Source of the DNA: Pelagicoccus mobilis
GTDB lineage: Bacteria; Verrucomicrobiota; Verrucomicrobiia; Opitutales; Opitutaceae
Length of the DNA stretch: 64,000 bases
Reading direction: 5' to 3'
Assembly (NCBI RefSeq): GCF_016595505.1
Contig: NZ_JAENIL010000009.1
Coordinates: forward strand, 1-64,000
Shown: positions 35,976-43,729 of the stretch, piece by piece
Numbering within the stretch: position 1 is the first letter of the stretch
Layout: each line of letters opens with the position of its first letter
The notes under the pieces: generated by a model
Told to the model about the DNA's origin: nothing
The model's database searches: none
What the model saw: the letters and a program-made list of their open reading frames with translations, nothing else
Made by a program: the position numbers and the translations under genes

Positions 35976-36131
35976 CTACTTCTTTCGCTTCGGCTTGGCC
36001 TTTTCTTCCTCACTCAACTGATCCGCTTCTGCTTTCAAACGCTGGACAGGTCCCTTGTCCCCCAAGAGATACATCTCAACAAAATCCGTGTTTCCCTTCT
36101 TCCCCGCCACGATCATCCGTGCGTCTGGATG
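35976..36131 (-). pseudogene. Short coding remnant or small gene between two sulfatases
   Basis: In this 308-bp gap a minus-strand frame runs from just after a TGA to a TAG at 35976-35978, encoding D-A-H-P-D-A-R then M-I-V-A-G-K-K-G and ending in a lysine/glutamate-rich tail (SEEEKAKPKRKK). The first ATG is at 36116, giving 46 residues. The text reads like the genuine C-terminus of a larger protein (hydrophobic strand, then helix, then charged tail), but no start signal or upstream domain remains. I interpret it as the relic of a deleted gene; a functional microprotein is possible. I do not recognise the family. Confidence 0.4.
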
Positions 36132-36150
36132 AGCATCTCAGAGACATCAG

Positions 36151-37602
36151 CTAATCCCCTCTATAATCCGGATTCAACTGTGTTGGCACAGGTGCCCCGA
36201 TTTTTTCTCTCCAAGAGTTGAGACGCTTCAGAAGCTCATCGGCTTTTTCCGGATTCCGCCCCACCAAGTCGTGTTTTTCCCCAATGTCGTCTTTCAGGTT
36301 GTATAGCTCCAAACGGCCGTCCTCGAAGGACTGGTGCAACTTCCAATCCCCATAACGGATAACGGAACCAGGACGCGTGCGGAACTTTTCATCATTTCGC
36401 TCCGGACAGGCCCCCTGCAAATAGATCGGAAAATGCCAGTAGAGGGCACGCTCAGCGAGGCTTTCACCGCGACTAAGAAGCGGCATGAGACTCACTCCAT
36501 CCAGTACTTTTCTCTTCGGCACGCCAATACCAGCTGCTTCCAAAAACGTAGGGAAAAGGTCGATACCACTTACTGGTGTTTCGCTGGATGATCCTTCCTT
36601 AATCACCCCAGGCCAGCGAACAAACAGCGGGACGCGGATCCCGCCCTCAGTGAAGGATCCCTTTCCAGCACGCAACGGCCACTGCTTACTCCATCTCCAC
36701 ACACCTCCATTATCTGAGGTAAACACAACAAGCGTGCTCCGGTCTAGACCATGCTTCTTTAGCGTATCCATGATTTTACCGACATTTTCATCGAGACTTT
36801 GAACCATAGCCGCGTAGGTGGGATAATCGTGCGCCTCCGACGCAGTCTTCTGCTCGTACTTCTCCACTAGCTCCTTCTTCCCTTGAATAGGCGAATGAAT
36901 GGAGTGCGTCCAGAACGATAGAAAGAAGGGCCTATCCTTGTTCCCTTCGATAAAGCGGACAGCTTCCTCTCCCAGACGATCGGTCAAGTACTCGCCTTCC
37001 TCTTCCTGGACGCAGTTGGGGAAATCATAAGGACTGTCGTATCCATTTCCTGGAGGGAAGCCCCAATGAGCTCCAGCCACATTCACATCGTAGCCATGCT
37101 CAAGCGGATCGGGTCCGAGATGCCATTTCCCGATGTGAGCAGTTACGTAGCCTGCTTCCTTCAGGACCTCTGGCATCGTTAGAATCGACGTGTCCAAATC
37201 AGTGGTATTTGGAGTTGGTATCAGTTTCCGGTCCTTCGACTCACCCCTGGCCGATGAGTCGACAGTGTATATTCCATGTCGGGGCGCATATTGCCCGGTG
37301 ATACACGCAGCACGGCTAGGGGTGCAATTGGAGGACGGAGAATAGCCGTTAGTAAAAATCATCCCTTCTCGAGCCAAGCGATCAATATTGGGCGATTCGT
37401 AATAAGTGCTCCCCTGAACTGAGAGATCCATCCAGCCCAAGTCATCAGCATTTATGTAAATGATATTCGGCTTCGCAACGGAGTCACCACCGTTCTCTTC
37501 GCCGAACACGATCTGGCATGAGATAACTACGCCCAGAAAAACACTGGCTCTCATAAACCACCTAGCACCAAAACGAAATTTGAACATCACATTAGCTTTC
37601 AT
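36151..37602 (-). CDS. Secreted S1-type sulfatase
   Basis: Formylglycine sulfatase with a Sec signal peptide (FMRASVFLGVVISCQIVFGEE). The frame opens at 37626; the ATG at 37602 is assumed, leaving 27 nt after the GH42 stop, and a later ATG is also possible. Numbering from 37626: DD at 61-62, motif C101-T-P-S-R105 followed by AACITGQYAPRHG, and FTSDNGGVWRW near residue 300. It is closely similar in layout to the sulfatase at 0.1-1.7 kb (DLGWMDLSVQGSTYYESPN). Tight linkage to GH42 suggests desulfation of a galactose-containing or otherwise GH42-accessible oligosaccharide, though one enzyme is secreted and the other cytoplasmic. Confidence 0.94.
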   Translation of the reverse strand: MKANVMFKFRFGARWFMRASVFLGVVISCQIVFGEENGGDSVAKPNIIYINADDLGWMDLSVQGSTYYESPNIDRLAREGMIFTNGYSPSSNCTPSRAACITGQYAPRHGIYTVDSSARGESKDRKLIPTPNTTDLDTSILTMPEVLKEAGYVTAHIGKWHLGPDPLEHGYDVNVAGAHWGFPPGNGYDSPYDFPNCVQEEEGEYLTDRLGEEAVRFIEGNKDRPFFLSFWTHSIHSPIQGKKELVEKYEQKTASEAHDYPTYAAMVQSLDENVGKIMDTLKKHGLDRSTLVVFTSDNGGVWRWSKQWPLRAGKGSFTEGGIRVPLFVRWPGVIKEGSSSETPVSGIDLFPTFLEAAGIGVPKRKVLDGVSLMPLLSRGESLAERALYWHFPIYLQGACPERNDEKFRTRPGSVIRYGDWKLHQSFEDGRLELYNLKDDIGEKHDLVGRNPEKADELLKRLNSWREKIGAPVPTQLNPDYRGD

Positions 37603-37629
37603 ATAAATGTCGTCATCCAGCCCCAAAAA

Positions 37630-39552
37630 CTACCGCTTCAGCACCCTGATATCAGTCGCAGGGATCTCGACGTCTCCGTCGACGGATTCACCGCTCGATG
37701 CATCCACCCAGCCACTACCGATCGACATCGACTTCGTTTCCTCTGCCCAGTTCAGCAAGAAGAGTAAGCGGTAGTTGGCACAAACCCGCTCATAGACAGT
37801 CACGCCTTCGACTCGGTCAAACGCCTGCTCGATTCCCGCTTCCGAAGTAAGCCAATTCACAAGCGGTTGCATTTCCGACTCATCGAGACGCACGCCGACA
37901 TAAATCACCTGTCCCTCGCCCACTCGATTACGAGTGATAGCAGGCAGCCCTTTGCGCCAACCACTTCCATGAGTCGCAACCACTTCCGCCCCTTCGAGAT
38001 TGATCTCATCGGAAGCGACACTTGCTTTCAAACCATTCAGGTTAGGCACGGCCTCACTTTCCAGACTCAGATCCAGCCCTTCCGCACCCACGAAGTCGCT
38101 ACACCAAATCCCAGCTAAGTCGCTGAGTTTTCCAGGACGCGGTTCAACAAAGCACTTCCCAACTTCATCCACGATTCCAGAGCCTGCAGTCAGACAGAGA
38201 GTGCCCCCCGCTTCGACGAATGAGCGAAGGTTCTTGGCTACGGCATCATCAATCAGCCACATCCTAGGAGCGACCACCAAACGGTATTTCGATAAGTCTG
38301 CTCGCGGATCGAGGCAATCCACTGAGGTCACAACTTTTGCCAAGGCCTTGTGCAGATCAACCGCTTCGTACACGGGATCGATTTCATCCCCGTAGACACT
38401 CGCCTTTACCGCCCAACGCGACTCGTAGCTGTATGTCAGGGCCACTTTTGACTCTGGTTTCGTCAGTTCGATCACATCCGCTAGAGTCTCCAACTCACCT
38501 CCCATTCGAGCAAACTCCTTGAACAAACGTCCTTCGCGACTGCTGTGCGGCAGCAAGCCATCACCGAACTGCTCGCACCCGTAACGACACTGACGCCAAC
38601 GAAAGAAGATCAAGGCGCTCGCCCCATGAGCGATCGCCATCCACGCCCAAAGTCGTGTCCAGCCAGTCGGCGAATCTATGGCAGCCAAGTGCGACTGTTG
38701 CTCCAATACCCAGACTTCTCCCTTGTCACCGCGCAGGCAATCGAGAGCCATCTCAGGTGTGCGAGCCGGATAATGGTTCATGCCATTCACGTCGATCTCG
38801 TTCGAGAGTGCATGGTAGTCAGTATGATCCCAATACAAGTTCTGGAAGTTCGTCGTCACCGGTTTATCAGGATCCGCCGCCTTCATCATCTGGTAGCGCG
38901 ACCTGCCAAATCCGACATTTAGCGAGGACAAGAAGCGACGGTATTCGAGCTGGATGTGTGGATTCTCCAGCGGCCGCGGCACATCCTTGAACTCCTGGAT
39001 CTGAAACGCCCAGAAATGCTCGCCCCAAGCTTCGTTTAAGGCCTGCGGCGTTTTGTACTTTTCCTTCAGGTACGCATGAAATTGAGCCATGCTTTGGTCG
39101 CTGTAACAGTCATTGTGGCAACCGATCTCGTTATCAATCTGCCAAGATACGATATTCTCGTTCCCGGCAAAGTACTTGATCATTGCCTCGTCGATTCGCA
39201 GCGCCTCTTCAAGAAACCTAGGGTGCGACATCGCTACTGCGTAACGACCATCCTGATACCGAGTCACCCCATGCTGGTCCTCGGGTAGCATCTCCGGGTG
39301 CTTGCGATACAACCAAGGGGGCGGCGTACGCGAGCAGGTACAAAGGATGGTCTTGATACCTGCTTCGCCCATCATCGCGATCGCGCGTTCCATCCACGAG
39401 AAATCCAAATTCCCCGGTTCGGGCTCGAATGCGCTCCAGCTCAGGTCGCCCATGCGAACGTACTTTACGCCCACTTCTTTCATCTTAGCGATATCTGCAG
39501 CCCACTGGCTTTCAGGCCAATGGTTCGGGTAGTACTGAACACCAAATTTCAT
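37630..39552 (-). CDS. GH42-family beta-galactosidase, cytoplasmic
   Basis: Retaining beta-galactosidase-type enzyme of 640 residues. The frame continues to 39798, but the family starts at MKFGVQYYPNHWPESQW, so the ATG at 39552 is chosen; the extension contains a hairpin and non-protein-like sequence. No signal peptide. Acid/base Glu142 is in WQIDNEIGCH and nucleophile Glu284 in VWVLEQQS. The TIM barrel spans ~1-370, the trimerisation alpha/beta domain ~385-575, and the small C-terminal beta domain the last ~55 residues. It heads a minus-strand operon with two sulfatases and probably the esterase. Its leader carries a 10-bp stem-loop (39598-39625) and a direct repeat. Activity could be beta-galactosidase or alpha-L-arabinopyranosidase. 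Confidence 0.95.
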   Translation of the reverse strand: MKFGVQYYPNHWPESQWAADIAKMKEVGVKYVRMGDLSWSAFEPEPGNLDFSWMERAIAMMGEAGIKTILCTCSRTPPPWLYRKHPEMLPEDQHGVTRYQDGRYAVAMSHPRFLEEALRIDEAMIKYFAGNENIVSWQIDNEIGCHNDCYSDQSMAQFHAYLKEKYKTPQALNEAWGEHFWAFQIQEFKDVPRPLENPHIQLEYRRFLSSLNVGFGRSRYQMMKAADPDKPVTTNFQNLYWDHTDYHALSNEIDVNGMNHYPARTPEMALDCLRGDKGEVWVLEQQSHLAAIDSPTGWTRLWAWMAIAHGASALIFFRWRQCRYGCEQFGDGLLPHSSREGRLFKEFARMGGELETLADVIELTKPESKVALTYSYESRWAVKASVYGDEIDPVYEAVDLHKALAKVVTSVDCLDPRADLSKYRLVVAPRMWLIDDAVAKNLRSFVEAGGTLCLTAGSGIVDEVGKCFVEPRPGKLSDLAGIWCSDFVGAEGLDLSLESEAVPNLNGLKASVASDEINLEGAEVVATHGSGWRKGLPAITRNRVGEGQVIYVGVRLDESEMQPLVNWLTSEAGIEQAFDRVEGVTVYERVCANYRLLFLLNWAEETKSMSIGSGWVDASSGESVDGDVEIPATDIRVLKR

Positions 39553-39597
39553 ATAAACTGTATTGGGAAAAGCACCACAGTGCCTTGCAAAATCGAA

Positions 39598-39625
39598 CAC
39601 CCGCCGACGGCTAGATCGGCGGGTG
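39598..39625. promoter_or_regulatory. 10-bp stem-loop in GH42 leader
   Basis: CACCCGCCGA, 8-nt loop CGGCTAGA, TCGGCGGGTG: a perfect GC-rich stem 46-73 nt upstream of the GH42 start. No U tract follows, so simple termination is unlikely. It may be a leader structure, an mRNA-stabilising element or another REP class. Confidence 0.5.
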
Positions 39626-39646
39626 ACAAGAATCAAGTCGGCCTGC

Positions 39647-39687
39647 GTGTACCCCAAGAGGCCGCCCTGTATAAGTTTACCCCAAAG
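39647..39687 (-). promoter_or_regulatory. Direct repeat TTGGGGTAMAC, 28 bp apart
   Basis: Plus strand GTGTACCCCAAGA (39647-39659) and GTTTACCCCAAAG (39675-39687) differ at two positions, with a centre-to-centre distance of 28 bp (close to three helical turns). Direct half-sites suit an AraC-type activator upstream of GH42. Inferred from pattern only. Confidence 0.35.
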
Positions 39688-39969
39688 ATTCGACCTCCCT
39701 ATAAAGTTGGAACTGAAAACGAGTGGAACCGTCCAACCAGGGATATGAACCTTTAAAAAGAAGACTGCCCTTTTCGCCCTGCTCAGCAACTCCCACACAA
39801 TCGATACTTATTACATCGAAATCGAAGCCCTCGCCCTCATGGAAACTGATACTGCGAAATCGGCATTCCGTACAATCGCCGAGTCTAGATTGCTAAAAAC
39901 GAGAAGCAGCTCGACCTTGCTTCTGTCCACGTTACCGCTACCTGTTGTCTAAAAATTAGCTGCAAAGAA

Positions 39970-41517
39970 ATGAAAGTCCTGAAAGTCAATTGTAACGCTC
40001 GTGTTTCTGATTGGCTTTCACGCACCCATCCCGAGCTGGAAGAAGAGTCTGTCGAGAGCGATCTTCCAATCAGTGGATGCTACGAGCAGGTAGACCTGGT
40101 CATAGTGGGATCCACAAGCACTTCACTTCTGGACCTTGCTAAAGCGATTTCCGACTGGCCCAGCGCTCCACCCACGATATTCACCCTCGAATCCTCAAAC
40201 GCTACGTCGTTCGCCGATCGACTGAGCTTCGAGCCTGGGATTGGCCGAAACATTTTTTCATGCGAGCTCGAGGAAGGCGACTTCGCAAGGGCGTTGAACG
40301 AGGCCCTGAACATCTGCGAAAAGCGCAAGCAGCTAAACCTGCAGTCCGACCAACAACTCGTTTCGATCAATCCGAACATGTCGCCGGGCTGGCTCTTCAA
40401 GCTCATGCTGAAGGATCTTCCGGAGTACATCTATTTCAAGGACGCAGCTGGGCGTTTTTTGGCATCTAGCGAATACATGGCCAAAGGTAGCGGACTTTCG
40501 GATACCAGCCAAGCCATCGGGCTTACCGACTACGATTTGTTCGACAAGGAACACGCCGACGAAGCAGCGATCGACGAAGCAAAGCTCGTCAATGGCGAGC
40601 TGCAAAAGGTCGAGAAGGAGGAGTTCGTCACCTGGGAAGGGAATGAAATTTGGGTACATTCCCTGAAACTCCCGATGGTCTCCCAGTCGGGACACCCGCT
40701 TGGAACTTTCGGAATCTCCCGAGACATCACGGAACGCAAGCGACTGGCCCAACAATTGGAAGAGCAGCACAAAATCCTCGAGGAAGAGCTTACACTGGCG
40801 CGCAGTCTTCAGCAAAGCCTACTCACTAAAGGGATCCCCCAATTCCAGGACGAAGACGGAAACGCTCAGCTCACTTTTGCAGCGAAACACATCCCTTCCA
40901 CTCAGCTGAGCGGCGACTTTTACTCTGTCATCAAAACACCAAGCGGAAACGCGGCCATATTCCTGGCCGACGTCATGGGCCACGGAGCGAGCGCAGCGAT
41001 GGTCACAGCCATGCTCTACGCAGCGGTAAACGAAATTAACCACCTTGCCGACTCCCCTCGGAGCTTCATGCAAGAGATCAACAACATGCTCTTTAGTTGG
41101 TTGGGAGAAAAGGGACACATCATTTTCGCATCAGGCGTTTTTTGCCTGATCAACCTCAAAGAAAAGTCGGGAGAAATCTGCGTCAATGGCGGCACCCACG
41201 CCCTCCTCCCGCAAGAGCCCGAGTCCCCGATTCCCGTGAATCCAGCACTTGGCCTGATCCCCGGGGTTGAGTTCGAAAGCCATCGTTTTCCGATCCAGAC
41301 TGGGGAGCAAATCGTATTCTTCACCGATGGAGTCCTCGAGGCAATGTCGCCCGAGGGTGAAGAATTCGGAGCAGAAGGAATCGCGAGATCGATCGCCAAG
41401 AGCGAATCCAAATCTCCTGAAGAAAAACTGGATACCCTCATCCACGATGTTCGCCGTTTCACCGGCAAAGACCAAGAGGGCGACGACGTTTGCCTTCTGA
41501 TGGCTCAGCTCGCCTAG
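39970..41517 (+). CDS. PAS-SpoIIE (PP2C) serine phosphatase
   Basis: Putative signalling phosphatase of 515 residues acting in the cytoplasm, typically on anti-sigma-antagonist proteins. Residues 1-~118 look like a degenerate receiver-like alpha/beta domain without a clear phospho-Asp site. A PAS domain spans ~143-255 (LPEYIYFKDAAGRFLASSEYM ... GTFGISRDITERKR), then a coiled-coil linker ~256-290. The SpoIIE/RsbU-type PP2C domain spans ~295-515. Metal ligands are visible: SGDF with D316, ADVMGHG with D334, FTDG with D453 and GDD at 504-506. No transmembrane segment. It is divergent from GH42 and upstream of the SSS transporter. Whether it governs this locus or is a bystander cannot be told; no anti-sigma or STAS gene is nearby. 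Confidence 0.94.
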   Translation: MKVLKVNCNARVSDWLSRTHPELEEESVESDLPISGCYEQVDLVIVGSTSTSLLDLAKAISDWPSAPPTIFTLESSNATSFADRLSFEPGIGRNIFSCELEEGDFARALNEALNICEKRKQLNLQSDQQLVSINPNMSPGWLFKLMLKDLPEYIYFKDAAGRFLASSEYMAKGSGLSDTSQAIGLTDYDLFDKEHADEAAIDEAKLVNGELQKVEKEEFVTWEGNEIWVHSLKLPMVSQSGHPLGTFGISRDITERKRLAQQLEEQHKILEEELTLARSLQQSLLTKGIPQFQDEDGNAQLTFAAKHIPSTQLSGDFYSVIKTPSGNAAIFLADVMGHGASAAMVTAMLYAAVNEINHLADSPRSFMQEINNMLFSWLGEKGHIIFASGVFCLINLKEKSGEICVNGGTHALLPQEPESPIPVNPALGLIPGVEFESHRFPIQTGEQIVFFTDGVLEAMSPEGEEFGAEGIARSIAKSESKSPEEKLDTLIHDVRRFTGKDQEGDDVCLLMAQLA

Positions 41518-41703
41518 GAAGACCGCATCCCTCCGAGTCAAATTTGCTGGGTAAACGCAAAAAGACATCCCTGCGTATTGTCGTGTTAAGCACCGTACTG
41601 GCGCGACTCGATCTGTATTAAATCCGCATCGATTGATTTGGGCACCGCTCGCCTGCGAAACTTCCCCGACTCGCAAGAGCGTTACTTTCCCAATCCCCTT
41701 ACA

Positions 41704-43482
41704 ATGACTCAATACGACTACATCGTAATCACGGCATACTTCTGTTTGCTTCTAACAGTAGGATACTTCACGTCCAAATTCGTCAGCAATACGAGCGACT
41801 ACTTCCGCGGCGGGGGAAACATGATGTGGTGGCTCGTCGGAGCCTCAGCCTTCATGGTCCAGTTCAGCGCCTGGACGTTCACCGGTGCCGCTTCCGCCGC
41901 CTACAACGATGGCTGGGGAGTCGTCACAATCTACGTCGGCAACGCCCTTGGATTTACCATCAATTACTTCTACTTCGCCGCTCGCTCGCGCCAGATGCGG
42001 GCCATCACTACCGTCGAAGCCGTCCGCGAGCGCTTCGATAAGTTTAGCCAGCAATTCTACACCTGGCTGAGCATTCCTCTCGGCGTGGTTGGCGGATCCG
42101 GTTGGCTCTTCGGTCTCTGCCTTTTCATCTCCATCTCCTTCGATATCCAGCTCGAGATGGCGATCATTATCACGGGATCCATCGTCATCACCTCCACCCT
42201 ACTCGGTGGCTCTTGGGCGTCTTCCTCGAACGACTTTGTACAACTTCTCGTCATGGTGCCGGTGACCATCGTCGCTGCCGTTTTCGCGATGGATGCAGTC
42301 GGCGGCCCCTCTGGTTTCGTGGAAAAGATGCCAGAAGGCCACCTCGACCTTTCCGCACCATTCACTTACGGGCTACTGGGCTTTTGGATGCTCTCGAATC
42401 TCGCTCGCCAAATGGTCAACTGTAACAACTTGATCGAGTCCGGACGATACCTTGCGGTTAAGAACTCCCAGCACGCTCGCAAGGCAGCCGCTCTAGCAGC
42501 GATTCTCTCCTACATCGGCCCAGTCATCTGGTTCATTCCCCCACTGGCCGCCGCCATTCTCTACCCGGACATCGGATCGATGTTCCCGGAACTCAACAAT
42601 CCGGAAGAAGCCGCTTACATCGCGGTTGCGCTCGACTATCTGCCGATGGGAATGATGGGCCTCATGATCTGCGCGATGCTCGGAGCCACCGTTTCCTGCA
42701 TGGATACAGGGCTCAACCGAAATGCCGGCATCTTCGTACGCAACTTCTACCTTCCTGTCCTGCGCCCCAATGCGAGCGAAAAGGAGCTCATGCTCGCCAG
42801 TCGCCTGACCACGATTTTCCTCGGCGCGCTCATCATCGGCTGCGCCTTGGCTCTGGCCAACATCAAGAGCTTCGGCCTCTTCGAACTCGTACAATGGATG
42901 GGCTCTATGGTGGCCTTCCCGATGACTATACCACTCGCACTCGTCATCTTCACCCGCAAGGCCCCATCCTGGGCGGCCTGGACAACGACCTTAGTCGGTT
43001 TCACAACTTCCATCTGCGTAGCGAACTTCCTCAACGTCGACTGGCTCGCAGATATGCTCGGCCGCGAGCTTACCGAAACCGAACGTCGCAACTGGATCCC
43101 AAGCTTCGGCCTCTTCGCGAACCTCACGACCTGTGGCAGTTGGTTCTTCTTCACCATGCGCTTCTGGAATCGCATGCCTGAAAAACGCCGCCAAGAGATC
43201 GAAGCCTTCAACAAACGCATGCGCACTCCGATCTCCGAGGAGGAATCTGGCTGCGAAAAGACCGACTACAAGCAAGGCCTCCTCATGGGCTCAGTTGCCA
43301 TGGGCTTCGGTAGCTTCATTCTGCTGCTCAGTCTGATTCCAAATCCGCTCTCTGGCCGAATCGCCTTCCTATTCTGCGGCGGTGTAGTGCTTGGCATCGG
43401 AATTCTCCTGCGTCGCTCCAGCATCAAGCTTCGCGACCGGGAACTCATTTCAAAGGCTCAAGAACTGGTATCCTCCCGTTAA
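41704..43482 (+). CDS. Sodium:solute symporter (SSS family)
   Basis: Inner-membrane Na+-coupled transporter with about 13-14 helices. The ATG at 41704 (MTQYDYIVITAYFCLLLTVGY) is the family start; the frame opens 22 codons earlier. The N-terminal FRGGGNMMWWLVGASAFMVQFSAWTFTGAASAAY stretch (helix 2 region) and MICAMLGATVSCMDTGLNRNAGIFVRNF (helix 8 region, Na+-site Ser/Asp) are typical. It precedes cytoplasmic GH78 and a secreted sulfatase on the same strand, so it may import a rhamnose-containing oligosaccharide or monosaccharide. It is related to the symporter at 61.0-62.8 kb (same RGGG opening) and less so to that at 50.7 kb. The substrate is not predictable. Confidence 0.93.
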   Translation: MTQYDYIVITAYFCLLLTVGYFTSKFVSNTSDYFRGGGNMMWWLVGASAFMVQFSAWTFTGAASAAYNDGWGVVTIYVGNALGFTINYFYFAARSRQMRAITTVEAVRERFDKFSQQFYTWLSIPLGVVGGSGWLFGLCLFISISFDIQLEMAIIITGSIVITSTLLGGSWASSSNDFVQLLVMVPVTIVAAVFAMDAVGGPSGFVEKMPEGHLDLSAPFTYGLLGFWMLSNLARQMVNCNNLIESGRYLAVKNSQHARKAAALAAILSYIGPVIWFIPPLAAAILYPDIGSMFPELNNPEEAAYIAVALDYLPMGMMGLMICAMLGATVSCMDTGLNRNAGIFVRNFYLPVLRPNASEKELMLASRLTTIFLGALIIGCALALANIKSFGLFELVQWMGSMVAFPMTIPLALVIFTRKAPSWAAWTTTLVGFTTSICVANFLNVDWLADMLGRELTETERRNWIPSFGLFANLTTCGSWFFFTMRFWNRMPEKRRQEIEAFNKRMRTPISEEESGCEKTDYKQGLLMGSVAMGFGSFILLLSLIPNPLSGRIAFLFCGGVVLGIGILLRRSSIKLRDRELISKAQELVSSR

Positions 43483-43526
43483 CTACAGTTGGAGTGCGTG
43501 AAAGAGTGCCCTCCTAACTCGTTACC

Positions 43527-43549
43527 GGAGGGCAATGCTCCGTCATTGC
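43527..43549 (+). repeat. REP class A, copy 3
   Basis: GGAG foot, then stem GCAATG, loop CTCCGT, stem CATTGC, with the outermost pair lost. It lies 45 nt after the SSS stop in the 247-bp gap before GH78; the rest of that gap shows no gene. Confidence 0.75.
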
Positions 43550-43729
43550 AACGCCTGCCAGCCACACAGTTTATCAATAAGTATGGATTTGGTACGGTAG
43601 ACACTCCCCTTCCACTCGGACACGATTTCATAACGAACAACCCCATCTCCCCAAGCTACTGACGCACCGGCGGATCCCCGCCCGGTTCCCGTCGGCATTC
43701 ACAGCGTACACCTCGAACACAGTGGGTAC

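Larger units (their letters stand above)
39553..39969. other. 417-bp divergent region GH42 / SpoIIE phosphatase
   Basis: No gene found. It contains AAACTGTATT (39555-39564) directly before the GH42 ATG, the 39598-39625 stem-loop, and two GTKTACCCCAA repeats 28 bp apart. The half next to the phosphatase gene shows nothing I can interpret. Confidence 0.45.

Noticed and set aside
39553-39798. 82-codon N-terminal extension of GH42
   Set aside because: Family alignment begins at MKFGVQYYP; the extension covers a stem-loop and direct repeats and has no signal or domain.
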